Shown here in pieces: positions 9,130 through 18,396 of a DNA stretch of 64,000 bases (within the stretch, counting starts at the first letter, position 1; each line of letters opens with the position of its first letter). The DNA is taken from NCBI RefSeq assembly GCF_007859855.1, contig NZ_SJPK01000004.1:186001-250000 (forward strand). The letters run 5' to 3'. The DNA is from Allorhodopirellula solitaria (GTDB taxonomy: Bacteria; Planctomycetota; Planctomycetia; Pirellulales; Pirellulaceae). The notes beneath the pieces were generated by a model. It was not told the DNA's origin. It saw only the letters and a list, made by a program, of their open reading frames with translations, and searched no databases. The position numbers and the translations under genes are program-made.

Positions 9130-10812
9130 TCAGCCAATCGCTGCTTCGAGGAGCTGGTGTTCGCTCCAGTCTGCTGTGGCACGAATGTCAACCAATCGGC
9201 CGCGCGAGAAGACACCAATGCGGTCGCAGACACCGAGGAGCTCGGGAAGGTAGCTGCTGACCAGGACGATAGCTTTTCCGTCGCGGGCGAGCCGACCGAT
9301 CTGGTCGTAGATCGTGCTCTTGCTGCCGATATCGATTCCGCGTGTGGGTTCATCGAGTAGTAGGATGTTGCAGTCGTGCAGTAGCAATCGAGCGAGGGCG
9401 ATCTTTTGTTGATTGCCGCCCGAGAGTTCGCCGATGAGTTGGTCCGGGGAAGCAGCCTTCACGTCGAGATTTTGCATCCACCGCCGAGTGTCCTCGACCA
9501 TCGCAGAGTCATCGAGCAATCCGAAACGCCGATAGGATCGTGCCCGGGTGATCGTCAGGTTGTCGCTGAGACTGCGAGATAAAAACAATCCTTCATTTTT
9601 GCGATCCTCGCAAACCATTCCCATGCGATCGCGCGCCCAACTTCGGTCGGGGCGCCGACGATTGGCCGCTCGGCCCTCGACGGTAATCTTCCCGCCGGCG
9701 AGGCGGTCGAGCCCAAAGAGGGCGCGGAGAGTCTCGGTCCGTCCGGCACCGATCAGTCCAGCCATTCCGAATATCTCTCCATGATGGACCTCGAAATCGA
9801 CAGCCTCGGGGCCGGCATCGCTCGAGAGTTGCCTGACCTGCAAAGCCACCTCGCCGCGGGTATGTGCGAATTGCGGGTACAGATTGGAGAGTTCGCGACC
9901 GACCATGCTATGGATAATCTCGTCCATGGATGCCGGTGGCTCCGCGCCGGGTGCTTCTGCGTCGGGCACTTGTGGGCCGGGTAACTGCCTGTCGTGTGCT
10001 TCTGCGTTGGGGGCTCCGGCTGTTGCTCCCGCCTGGGGCGGGACGCGGCTGAGCGCATCATTGGGTTGCGTTTCGCCCTTGGGCATCGGTCCGCTCCGTA
10101 CGCTACACCCGTCGCGAAGAACGGTAAAGCGATCCGCGATGCGTTGGCACTCTTCGAGAAAGTGGCTGATATAGAGAACGCTGACCCCGGTGGCCGCCAG
10201 CTGTTCGATGACGGCAAAGAGCCGCTGCGTATCGACCTGCGTCAAACTGCTGGTGGGCTCGTCGAGGATCAGCAGTTGGAGCGATTGAGACGTGTCGTGC
10301 TGGGAAGTGACGATCGCCCGAGCGATCTCGACCATCTGTTGTTCGGCGATCGGTAGTTCGCCTGCGGGACGATCGAGCGCGAGATGCCCGCAATTGAGCT
10401 TCTCCAGTGCTTCGCTCGCCCATCGCCGCTCAGCTTTGCCATCAATCCAACCGATCCGACGGGCGATCGATCTCAGGGCGGTGCCGGTGGGACGGATTTC
10501 GTGGCCGAGCAAGATGTTCTGACAAACGGAGAGCTCCGGCGCCAGATTGAGTTCTTGATAAATCATCGCCACCCCAGCGGCTTGGGATTGGCGTGGGTCG
10601 GCGAATTCGACGAGTTGCCCGTCAAGCCGGACCTCTCCTTGGTCGGGCCGATGCGCGCCGCTGAGAATCTTCATCAACGTACTTTTGCCCGCACCATTTT
10701 CACCAATGATCGCGTGGACCTCGCCCGCAGCGACATGGAGGTCGACGGAGTCGAGTGCCCGCGTGGCACCAAAGGATTTACCGATGCGAGTGAGTTGTAA
10801 CCGGTCTGTCAT
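9130..10812 (-). CDS. RbsA/MglA-type sugar ABC transporter ATPase (two fused ABC domains), orphan
   Basis: A 560-residue tandem ATPase of the class that powers ribose/galactose/xylose importers. Domain 1 has Walker A GENGAGKST, a weak signature (LPIAEQQMVEIARAI) and Walker B LLILDEPTSSLT. Domain 2 has the degenerate P-loop typical of RbsA (GLIGAGRTETLRALFG), a strong signature LSGGNQQKIALARLLL and Walker B LLLDEPTRGID. Between them, about residues 240-290, is an Ala/Pro/Gly-rich insertion with imperfect repeats such as GPQVPDAEAPGAEPP, just before the expected MDEIIHSMVGREL. No permease or periplasmic sugar-binding protein is nearby: the upstream gene is trpC, 33 bp away, and the downstream gene is a hydrolase. 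It may serve a permease encoded elsewhere. Confidence 0.9.
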   Translation of the reverse strand: MTDRLQLTRIGKSFGATRALDSVDLHVAAGEVHAIIGENGAGKSTLMKILSGAHRPDQGEVRLDGQLVEFADPRQSQAAGVAMIYQELNLAPELSVCQNILLGHEIRPTGTALRSIARRIGWIDGKAERRWASEALEKLNCGHLALDRPAGELPIAEQQMVEIARAIVTSQHDTSQSLQLLILDEPTSSLTQVDTQRLFAVIEQLAATGVSVLYISHFLEECQRIADRFTVLRDGCSVRSGPMPKGETQPNDALSRVPPQAGATAGAPNAEAHDRQLPGPQVPDAEAPGAEPPASMDEIIHSMVGRELSNLYPQFAHTRGEVALQVRQLSSDAGPEAVDFEVHHGEIFGMAGLIGAGRTETLRALFGLDRLAGGKITVEGRAANRRRPDRSWARDRMGMVCEDRKNEGLFLSRSLSDNLTITRARSYRRFGLLDDSAMVEDTRRWMQNLDVKAASPDQLIGELSGGNQQKIALARLLLHDCNILLLDEPTRGIDIGSKSTIYDQIGRLARDGKAIVLVSSYLPELLGVCDRIGVFSRGRLVDIRATADWSEHQLLEAAIG

Positions 10813-10845
10813 GATGAATGTCGATGAATTGATAGGAGCTGTATC

Positions 10846-11625
10846 CTACGCCCCCAACAACCGCCGTGTCGCGGCGACGATGTCGTCCTGACGCATCAAG
10901 GATTCTCCCACCAAGATACCCTTGACGCCCCCCGATTTCAGGAGCTGCACGTCCTCATGGCTGGCAATTCCGCTTTCGCCGACGATCAAACGATCCGCTG
11001 GAATCTGCTCTGCCACTCGCAGGGTGTGGTGTAGATCGGTGTGAAAGGACCGCAGATCGCGATTATTGACACCCACTAAGCGGGTCTTCGTCGCCAGTAC
11101 CGCGGGGAGATTCTCTGGCTCGAAGAGCTCGATCAGTGTTTGCATCCCGAGCGCACTCGCCCGCTCGTCGAGCTCGATCAGCTGTTCGGGAGTGAGGCAT
11201 TCGGCAATCAGCAAGACCGCGTCGGCACCGTTTGCGCGGGCCTGCAAAAGCTGGTACTCATCGATAATGAAATCCTTACGCAGCATCGGTAGGTCGACCG
11301 TTTGGCGTACCGCCCGCAGGTAGTCGAGCGAACCTTGAAAGAACGGTTCGTCCGTCAGCACGCTGAGACAGGCTGCGCCACCCTCGGCGTAGGCCGCCGC
11401 AATGGTGGCGGGATCAAAGTCGTCGCGGATCAGTCCCGCCGATGGGCTGGCCCGTTTGACCTCCGCGATCAGCTGCACTGCTTCTCCGGCCGCCAAGGCG
11501 GCGTGGAAATCGCGACAGGGCGGCATTGCCGCCGCGATCACTGCGAGTTGATCGGCAGAAACGAGCTCTCGGTCCCGCTCGATGGTGGCGCGTGTTTTGA
11601 CAAGGATGTCGTCGAGAATCGTCAA
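10846..11625 (-). CDS. trpC: indole-3-glycerol phosphate synthase
   Basis: TrpC closes the indole ring in tryptophan synthesis, converting CdRP to indole-3-glycerol phosphate. The (beta/alpha)8 barrel motifs are all present: LIAEVKRASPSAGLIR (catalytic Lys and phosphate loop), VLTDEPFFQGSLDYL, MLRKDFIIDEYQL with catalytic Lys, DAVLLIAECL, LVGVNNRDLRSFHTDL and IVGESGIASHEDV. I start it at the TTG at 11623-11625 (product begins MTILDDILVKTRATIERD) because a GAGG lies 8 nt upstream and the family begins here. ATG codons at 11679 and 11718 would add 18 or 31 unconserved residues. No other trp gene is in the window, so the pathway is scattered. Confidence 0.93.
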   Translation of the reverse strand: MTILDDILVKTRATIERDRELVSADQLAVIAAAMPPCRDFHAALAAGEAVQLIAEVKRASPSAGLIRDDFDPATIAAAYAEGGAACLSVLTDEPFFQGSLDYLRAVRQTVDLPMLRKDFIIDEYQLLQARANGADAVLLIAECLTPEQLIELDERASALGMQTLIELFEPENLPAVLATKTRLVGVNNRDLRSFHTDLHHTLRVAEQIPADRLIVGESGIASHEDVQLLKSGGVKGILVGESLMRQDDIVAATRRLLGA

Positions 11626-11846
11626 GGGAGATCCCTCGGATGTCAGGATGGTGCATGCTGGGTTGGGAAGACTCAACATGTTATCAAGACGCAGCGGTCC
11701 AGGGGAGCGTGCTGTCATCCAGAGTTGTTTCGCATCGCGTGATCCATGAGGGCAAAACTTTGCGGAAGCTTTTCTGAAATGGAGAAAGCGACGAACTGTC
11801 CTTTACTCGCATGGTTTCCTACGCCGAACTGCGTTATCGAAAATAG

Positions 11847-11970
11847 CCGGTGGTTTGAGCGGAGCGAACACCACCGGGAACGACTTCGGGGTCGATGCTA
11901 CTCCTTCAACCCCGCACCGTAGGTGGCGCTGCGCTGACCTACCGCTATTCTCTAGAATCCCTATCGGGAT
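11847..11970. repeat. cluster of three intergenic palindromes
   Basis: The 398-bp gap 11626-12023 has no gene but holds three palindromes. At 11847-11877 arms CCGGTGGT and ACCACCGG enclose 15 nt. At 11919-11942 GTAGGT pairs with ACCTAC around a GCGC core. At 11957-11970 is ATCCCTATCGGGAT. The third is a one-base-pair variant of GTCCCTATCGGGAC, which occurs twice in the array at 54784-55231, and the CCGGTGGT/ACCACCGG arms also recur there. They therefore belong to the same dispersed REP-like families. Confidence 0.65.
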
Positions 11971-12023
11971 GCTGATAGGTAACCGACTACTCGTCGCCTC
12001 GCCACTTTTTGATCAGGCGACAT

Positions 12024-13346
12024 TTACCGCTGCGCCACTGCGATTCGCTGGAACTCGGGATGCGTCTCACGGAGAATCGCGAGGATCTCAGCTCGCGTAT
12101 CTTCGCTGAGATGCGCGTACCTTTCGGATTCGTCGCGGTTTTCGAGGATATCAAACAACCGCGTTAAAATCTTCGAACGGACTTCATCGGGCAGCCCTGC
12201 AAAGGCGTCGCTGTAGATGAGGTAGCTGCAAGGATAGGTGAACAACCGTGTCTGCAAGTCCAGCTCTCGCAGCGACCGACCGGTGGGATCTTGCTTGCCA
12301 TGCGATTCAAAATCCCGGGCAAATGACGTCGTGCCCGACACGCTATCGGTGAGCTGGAATTCGTCGCAGAACAGTAGGTATTCGAGCACCTGATCAGCAG
12401 CCGACGAGATTCTTCGCTGAGCACTATCGCTCAAAAAGTCTTTAGGGCGTTCGAGCAGCTCGTTCATTTGATAGGACTGGTGCAGGGCCTGACGGGTTTC
12501 GTAGTTGGCGGCCGTGATCGCATTGTGCATCTGGGTCTGATGCTCCAACACCATCAACGCCACAATATCACTGTGCGGCGTCAGATAGGCTGCGGTGTGG
12601 AACCGGTCACTCAAGTCGTCCTCGTTGGCACCGGGATCACGATCGAACGTGTCCTCATCACCGTCCGAAATCGTATTGCCCATGTGTCGCATCGATCCGT
12701 GCTGGCCGGTGACATACCAGCCTCCCCAGCGATCACGAAAATCACTCGTTTGATCTGTTGTGAAGGTACCACTTCCCAATTGCGGACGCCCCGCTGCATT
12801 GGCGAATACGCTGCGAACGAGGAAACCAGGGACTCGCTGAGTGCGCGTCGAAACGTGGCAGGACAGGCATTGACCTCGATCGCGAACAATCGCCGGAGCG
12901 CCCCCATCGTCGGACTGATCGATCGTGTAAAAGATCGCACCTTGCTGCGCGTCCGTTGCTGCCAGTTCGAGCGTTTTGCCCTGTTGGCAGTAGCCGACAT
13001 AGACGTCGTCATTGAAGTACAACGCACGCGGTCGGCGCGGCGAAATACGGCTGATCTGGAGACTGGTTTTCGAGAACACCAACGTCTGCGAACTAACAGG
13101 AATATCAAGCTTCTGCAGAACAGACTGAAGATAACCGAACTCGGAATCATAGGCCAATTCCTCGGCGCCCGACTTCAATTCGCCCGCCAACTCGGCTACC
13201 GGATCATGGACCTCGGCGTGAAGATAGTTGATCGGGGCCCGTTCGTAGGAGTTCATCTGAGCGGGCACCTGCGGGACCAACGACACACTCAGTAGACCCA
13301 CCACAGAGAACGCAAGCAGATGGAATGGGGCATGGCGTCGCGGCAT
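12024..13346 (-). CDS. exported protein with one CxxCH haem site, function unknown
   Basis: A 440-residue protein starting MPRRHAPFHLLAFSVVGLLS, with signal peptide cleavage probably near VPAQ. A single c-type haem motif CLSCH (Cys160, Cys163, His164) lies in RDRGQCLSCHVSTRTQRVPG. Other conserved-looking blocks are FNDDVYVGYC, GAIFYTIDQSDD, RDRWGGWYVTGQHG followed by RHMGN, and TAAYLTPHSDIVALMVLEHQ. The C-terminal third is alpha-helical and rich in Arg/Glu. The GWYVTG...MGN block resembles uncharacterised large exported cytochrome-like proteins of planctomycetes and proteobacteria, but I cannot assign a reaction. The gene is divergent from the Rrf2 regulator at 13627, so it is a candidate target. 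An earlier ATG at 13421 would spoil the signal peptide. Confidence 0.8.
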   Translation of the reverse strand: MPRRHAPFHLLAFSVVGLLSVSLVPQVPAQMNSYERAPINYLHAEVHDPVAELAGELKSGAEELAYDSEFGYLQSVLQKLDIPVSSQTLVFSKTSLQISRISPRRPRALYFNDDVYVGYCQQGKTLELAATDAQQGAIFYTIDQSDDGGAPAIVRDRGQCLSCHVSTRTQRVPGFLVRSVFANAAGRPQLGSGTFTTDQTSDFRDRWGGWYVTGQHGSMRHMGNTISDGDEDTFDRDPGANEDDLSDRFHTAAYLTPHSDIVALMVLEHQTQMHNAITAANYETRQALHQSYQMNELLERPKDFLSDSAQRRISSAADQVLEYLLFCDEFQLTDSVSGTTSFARDFESHGKQDPTGRSLRELDLQTRLFTYPCSYLIYSDAFAGLPDEVRSKILTRLFDILENRDESERYAHLSEDTRAEILAILRETHPEFQRIAVAQR

Positions 13347-13580
13347 GGCGGGCTCCAGTGGAATGGGCGGGGCTGGATTCGGCAGGCGGGATGACAGGAT
13401 TTCGCGATTGCTCTGAAACACAGTTCACGATATCATCATAACTACATGGCATGGTATAGGATCGCTACCTGCACGTCAAGGTGCAGATTAGGCAGAAAGG
13501 GAGCAGAGCTTTTTTGGTTTTGGGGGGCTGCCCCTTTTCTGAGCGGTTGTAGAGAATCATGCCAAATAACACGCGTCGAC

Positions 13581-13608
13581 AGGGTCAGGTCCTGCTCAGG
13601 TCGACCCT
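13581..13608. promoter_or_regulatory. palindrome just upstream of the rrf2-type gene, possible operator or REP unit
   Basis: AGGGTC and GACCCT form inverted arms around an inner direct repeat AGGTC(CTGCTC)AGGTC, 18 bp before the start codon of the Rrf2 gene in the divergent 280-bp gap. Position suits autoregulation of both divergent genes, but it could equally be a dispersed palindrome like those elsewhere in the window. Nothing else is evident in the gap. Confidence 0.3.
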
Positions 13609-13626
13609 CCTTCTCATTGGTTTGAT

Positions 13627-14049
13627 ATGCTTTCAAAGACAGCGGAATATGCGTTGCGAGCCGTCGCGTGCCTGGGCAGTAGTGTGGGCAACTCGGTTTC
13701 AGCGGACCAACTCGCCATCCAAACCAAGGTGCCGCGCCGCTATTTGACCCGTGTTTTACAGGACCTCGCCGCTGCGGGGCTGGTAACATCCCGGCCTGGC
13801 CCGGGCGGTGGATACGAGTTATGCAGTGATATCAACACCCTCACCATCCTTGACGTGGTCAACACGGTGGCTCCGATCGAGCGGATTCGCGATTGCCCGC
13901 TCGGCCTGAAATCTCACACGGCACTTTGTCCGCTGCACGCGGAATTAGACAAAGCTTACGCAGCAACCGAAAAGGCATTTGCTAGTGTAACGATTCGGGA
14001 GCTGGTGGAATCGGCCAGTCCGATCAAGCCGCTCTGCGAGAGCCTCTGA
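13627..14049 (+). CDS. Rrf2-family transcriptional regulator
   Basis: A 140-residue regulator. The winged helix is at residues 1-80 ([37 protein letters not shown], then the wing [15 protein letters not shown]). Rrf2 proteins such as NsrR and IscR sense NO, redox state or Fe-S supply through a cluster bound by three cysteines. Here Cys90 and Cys101 in [17 protein letters not shown] match the first and third ligands, with spacing equal to that of NsrR Cys91 and Cys102. The middle ligand position is Lys95, so a standard three-Cys cluster site is missing. His97 or Cys137 near the C-terminus could substitute. It is divergent from the CxxCH protein at 12024-13346, its likeliest target. No strong Shine-Dalgarno sequence is visible. 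Confidence 0.9.
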   Translation: MLSKTAEYALRAVACLGSSVGNSVSADQLAIQTKVPRRYLTRVLQDLAAAGLVTSRPGPGGGYELCSDINTLTILDVVNTVAPIERIRDCPLGLKSHTALCPLHAELDKAYAATEKAFASVTIRELVESASPIKPLCESL

Positions 14050-14091
14050 GCCGGACGCGGCTTCTGTCTCGGGAGGGCGGGCGACGGCGTT

Positions 14092-17000
14092 CTAGGATTT
14101 ACCACGCATATGAGGTAAACGGCGTCCCTGCGAGGCAGCGATCGTCAACTGGGAACGCAGCTCGTCGAGACTCAATGGGCTGACGGGGATCGTAATCAGA
14201 TCCTGCAGGTCAATTTCGCTGACGAGATTGCGTTTGCCGATCTTTTCCACTTCCTGATCGAGCGCACTCAACCACGGCGGCAGATCCAGGCCGACTCCCA
14301 CGGGGGTCCGTGAGAGCAGGTTGGCTTCGGACTCGAGCTGTTCGAAGGCGGGGCTGTGCTCTTGATTGGCCTCTGCATCAGCCATCGCCGGCGCGATCAA
14401 GGCGCGCATGCGGTCGATTGTCATCGGTTGCACAAAGCGTTCTTCCAAGCGATCAGCGACGGTCGGCATCCGCATCGAATAACGCTGCTGCAGTTCTCGC
14501 AATCGTTTGACATAGAGTTCCGCTTCGGCCGCGATCCGCTCATTCAGGCTATGCCGCCATGCCGTCGCGGCCTCTCCCAGATTCATACGAACGAGCACTT
14601 GGTGCGTCCACATGATCGGCTTGAGATTCCACGCAACACGTTCGTACCGTGCCCGCAGTCTCAGGAAATCGAGGAATGTGTAGACCATCTCACCACGATC
14701 GCTCTGCGTGGTCGTGCTGTTGTAGTCTTGGTACTCAGCATGATGGTCCATCAGTGATTCAAACACCAAGGTGATGCATCGCGATGCCTCGCCGAGCCCG
14801 ATCCGATCGGCGGCAATCGCCTGCATCAGCTCGGTATCATCGAGAAGCTCATCACCATCTTGCAGCGCCCGTTTGAGCCAATCTTCCACCCCTTGGTGCA
14901 GCACCGCGCGGATATTGCTGAGCTGCAAGAACCCCTGGGTGAACAGGGGGTCGCCGAAGGCTTGGATAAATTCGACAAGCCGTTTCCATTTTGGCCCATC
15001 GCTCACTGACTCCAGTGGCGAGAGCCGCAGCGTTTGGCTGTGCGCCAGCCAGCTGCCGAGCATCACCTCGGTCAGCTTCTCGAGTAGCGGAATCAGCGTT
15101 TGCGAGATCGCCTGTTGATCCGTGGCTGTGAGATCGCGACTATCGATCCGCTCGGGGCAATCGTTGGATCGTTCATCGTCAGCGGTCGTGGGGGCGGCCG
15201 TGCTGGCGAGTACCGATTCCGAGAACGAGCCGACGAGAGAACGGTAACCCGCTCGATACAGCCCATCGAATTCGGTGACCGCACCGGCGCCAATGGGATT
15301 GCGTTGTTCCATCTGCCGGGCGGTTTCGATCAGACGGCACGTTTCCACGATCAGCCCTCGCCGCGGCATCCAGTGCAACAGGTGCCGCAGCACGCGTTCG
15401 CGGAGCCGAGCGACGTAAATTTTGACGGGATCGCCGCCGCGTGAAAGCGGGATATAGAGCAGGTTGCGTTGGATGATTGATTCGACGAAGGCGGGAAACG
15501 ACGAGCGTGCTAAGTCCGAATCGCCGGCGATCAACGCGGCGAACAACTCGATCGCACCGGCGTCATCCTCAGCAAACTCTTCGCCGAGATCCGATGAAAG
15601 CTCTCCATTGAGAGCACACAGAGCACTGCTGATCAATCTTCTCGCATCGGACATCTCGACAGCGGTTTCAATGATCCGCTCCATCAATCCATCGCGGAGG
15701 ACGCGACGACGATCGTAAGACCGCATCGATTCTTTGTCGGTGCCGACAGGTTTAATCTTGTAAGCTCGCACGTCGCTGAGCAGCTGCAGCAGTCCAATGC
15801 GATTCTTCACGGCCCGACGAGCCCAGGCCTGCAAAGACTCGATCTGCTCTTCTTGCTGCTCGCGATCGATTCGTGCGGCCTCGGATTCGTCTGCCGAATC
15901 GTCAGCGGGACCGGGCGTGCTACGGCACAAATGATGGGTAATGGCCACGTCGGCTCCGACGGCCCACATCCGAGCGAGAGCTTGCAGGAAGTCGAGACGA
16001 CTGCCCAGTCGTTTCACTTCCGATTCGATTTCATCGACGCTCTCGGAGTCCCCCCCGGTGTCGAAGATCGACCCTTCGTTGCCGTCGTCGGTGGTATCCT
16101 GGTAACTCATCCCCTCATAGGCCGCGGCGAAGATGTCGTCTTCGTCGTCGTTGAGATCGTCTTCGGGATCGAGCAGATCGTCCGTCGCCGTGGCGAGTTC
16201 TTGTTTCCAATCGTCGGCGGAATGGTTACCCAGGGCTGCATCGCCAACCTCAAAGTGCGGCGCCGACCAATACGATTCCGCATTCGCTTCGAGATAATCG
16301 AAGAACTTGTTGACGCGTGGCCAAAGCTCGACGAGTTCATCACGCATGTGCTCGCGGAGCTGCAGCAACCATCGCTCGGCGAGCCGCGGCAATGAGCTCA
16401 CCCCGGTCCGCAAACCCACCCGGTCCGCTTGTCCGAGCCAGTGGATCAGTAGTGCCTGCGCGGGAATGAAGTCCTTGCGTTCGAGCAGCGCTGAGATCAC
16501 GAGCATGTACGCGCGAGGTGAATCAAACAGCTCAGCGTGCGGTGCCCAAAATGCGATATCGCCGTGCCGGGCGCCCCCGCGGTGCCACAGCCGAAGTGCC
16601 TGGGCGACGAGTCTTGCCGACTCATAGGATTCCCACGGATCGGCCGCGTCGACCGATTCCACCGTGTGTGCGGCAAACGTACGCCACCACTGAGCGATTT
16701 CGCGGTACTGGGCATCCATTTGATCGTAGGCGGCTTCGTCGTCTCGCGCGGCAGCTTCGCTCCAAACCCGGGCGATGTACCCGAAGAGGCCCTCGATGAT
16801 GGACAGCAACTCGTCGAGCCGCGAATCGTGAATCGTATTTTCAATTCCCGGATAGAGGCTGAAGTTACCGGTGAAGCCGAGGATGTCCCATGGATCCATC
16901 AATCCACCGCATTCGATCGCACGGCGAATCAGATCGAAGCTGGCCGCAGGCACCTCGGTGGCTTGCTGTAGCTCTCCGGCGCGGAGGGCTCGCAAACCGA

Positions 17001-18393
17001 GTGTCATCCCACAATCGATCCGGCACATCAATCTTGCCGATGCCGCCGGCACCACGTCGGCTTGCTTGGCCGCCGCGTCGGCGTAGCCCATGCGGGCGTA
17101 GATACGGGCCAACTGCACGTGCTGCAACTGCACGGCCCGGCTACGAGCGAGTGATGCGTTGAGATGTTGCCGGGCAGCGCCGAAGGGTTGATGTCGCTTT
17201 TCAGCTTCGGCCAATAACCGCTCGCCATGCGGGCCACCGATCTCTGAAATCCGCCAGCGATAGAATTCATCGCGATAATTCGCGATCGGCACCATCAGTG
17301 ATCGCAACGTCACGTCGCTCGAATAGGCGCCTGGCCCCCACCCGGAAACACCTGAGGCCATCAACATCGTCCCCGCCAAGACGGACGCAGCCTCATCGAG
17401 CAATTCATCCGCAGGGGCATCGGGCGTTTCGCTGAGCCGGCGGAGCAGCGCGTCGAGCGTGACGCTCCGCAGAATGAAACGGTCATAGCGTCCATCGCCA
17501 TCGATGGAACGTTCATCCCAACCGCCGAAATGATAATTCGGGCGGCGGTTGACGGGATGATCGAAATCGTAAGCGCGCGGGTCCAGGCACAGCTCTCGAA
17601 TTTGGTTCGGGTCCATCGCCGCGGCGCGGAGGATGTCCTCCGGGGCTTCCGTAATGGCCTTGAGCGCCCGGCGAATCAACTCTCGATACGGCCCGGCCGT
17701 GATCCCGACGCCATGAACCATCATGGGAATCGGACGCACGAATTCGTGAGCATACGGCTGGCAAGCACGATTTTCGAGAACCGCGACAGGGCGGTAGCCC
17801 ACGTAATCATTGAGCTGCGAGATCACCCGCTGGACGAGATCACTCTCATCTTCGATCGTGGCGGTCTCACCCACGTGAGCGAGCATTGCCTCGGCACAAC
17901 GAGCCAGAAAGAACCCATTGAAGATCACCTCCGGCTCCAGATGAAAGAGCAGGTCGCGGTGAAAATCGAGGTAGGCGGGCAGCAGCTTGGACCACAACAC
18001 GCGGATCACCGTCCGCGCCCGGCTGATATCTCCAAAGGGAGACGGGTCAGCCGACTGGAGTTCCTCAGTGGTCTCTTCGAGCCAATGCCGGATGATCAGA
18101 AATGGCGGTGGCCCAGACAGGACATCCCCGCCTGCGGCTTCGTCATGCACACGGTTCCACGCCTTGAGAATCGCTGGCGCGGCGCACCCGGAAGAGAACG
18201 TGAGATACCCCACGAGACTGTGCAGGGCATCGCGTCCGGCGGGCGACGGCCCGTCGAGAGCGGCCCGCCAGGTCGCCTCAAAATCATCGTCCGATAGGAT
18301 CGAATTGAGCGGCGAGGCATTCGGATTCTGCGTCCCCGAATCCTCACCGCGAGGCGAGTCCTGCGGACGTTCGCTGGGAGGATTCGCTGACAT
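14092..18393 (-). CDS. 1433-residue protein of unknown function with an acidic central segment
   Basis: A very long, mostly alpha-helical, soluble-looking protein without a signal peptide or transmembrane segment. I recognise no catalytic motif. The N-terminal ~30 residues are polar and probably disordered. Residues ~730-790 are strongly acidic (for example DDLLDPEDDLNDDEDDIF) and separate two helical halves. Tryptophan- and Arg-rich helices (FLIIRHWLEETTEEL, AQWWRTFAAHTVESVDAADP) hint at repeated helical hairpins, but no clear TPR or HEAT consensus stands out. It starts 3 bp after the stop of the Lys-rich H1-like gene on the same strand, so the two are almost certainly cotranscribed and probably translationally coupled. 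One inference from charge is that the acidic segment contacts that basic partner. The open frame of 4.3 kb with normal codon use supports a real gene. Confidence 0.85.
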   Translation of the reverse strand: MSANPPSERPQDSPRGEDSGTQNPNASPLNSILSDDDFEATWRAALDGPSPAGRDALHSLVGYLTFSSGCAAPAILKAWNRVHDEAAGGDVLSGPPPFLIIRHWLEETTEELQSADPSPFGDISRARTVIRVLWSKLLPAYLDFHRDLLFHLEPEVIFNGFFLARCAEAMLAHVGETATIEDESDLVQRVISQLNDYVGYRPVAVLENRACQPYAHEFVRPIPMMVHGVGITAGPYRELIRRALKAITEAPEDILRAAAMDPNQIRELCLDPRAYDFDHPVNRRPNYHFGGWDERSIDGDGRYDRFILRSVTLDALLRRLSETPDAPADELLDEAASVLAGTMLMASGVSGWGPGAYSSDVTLRSLMVPIANYRDEFYRWRISEIGGPHGERLLAEAEKRHQPFGAARQHLNASLARSRAVQLQHVQLARIYARMGYADAAAKQADVVPAASARLMCRIDCGMTLGLRALRAGELQQATEVPAASFDLIRRAIECGGLMDPWDILGFTGNFSLYPGIENTIHDSRLDELLSIIEGLFGYIARVWSEAAARDDEAAYDQMDAQYREIAQWWRTFAAHTVESVDAADPWESYESARLVAQALRLWHRGGARHGDIAFWAPHAELFDSPRAYMLVISALLERKDFIPAQALLIHWLGQADRVGLRTGVSSLPRLAERWLLQLREHMRDELVELWPRVNKFFDYLEANAESYWSAPHFEVGDAALGNHSADDWKQELATATDDLLDPEDDLNDDEDDIFAAAYEGMSYQDTTDDGNEGSIFDTGGDSESVDEIESEVKRLGSRLDFLQALARMWAVGADVAITHHLCRSTPGPADDSADESEAARIDREQQEEQIESLQAWARRAVKNRIGLLQLLSDVRAYKIKPVGTDKESMRSYDRRRVLRDGLMERIIETAVEMSDARRLISSALCALNGELSSDLGEEFAEDDAGAIELFAALIAGDSDLARSSFPAFVESIIQRNLLYIPLSRGGDPVKIYVARLRERVLRHLLHWMPRRGLIVETCRLIETARQMEQRNPIGAGAVTEFDGLYRAGYRSLVGSFSESVLASTAAPTTADDERSNDCPERIDSRDLTATDQQAISQTLIPLLEKLTEVMLGSWLAHSQTLRLSPLESVSDGPKWKRLVEFIQAFGDPLFTQGFLQLSNIRAVLHQGVEDWLKRALQDGDELLDDTELMQAIAADRIGLGEASRCITLVFESLMDHHAEYQDYNSTTTQSDRGEMVYTFLDFLRLRARYERVAWNLKPIMWTHQVLVRMNLGEAATAWRHSLNERIAAEAELYVKRLRELQQRYSMRMPTVADRLEERFVQPMTIDRMRALIAPAMADAEANQEHSPAFEQLESEANLLSRTPVGVGLDLPPWLSALDQEVEKIGKRNLVSEIDLQDLITIPVSPLSLDELRSQLTIAASQGRRLPHMRGKS

Positions 18394-18396
18394 GGC

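Noticed and set aside
10846-12023. trpC and the RbsA-like ATPase as a functional operon
   Set aside because: Same strand and 33 bp apart, but no shared pathway and no permease; the adjacency is probably incidental, though cotranscription is possible.
12468-13295. 275-codon open frame on the plus strand opposite the CxxCH protein gene
   Set aside because: Antisense to a gene with a signal peptide and haem motif; its own translation is Arg/Ile-rich with no family features.
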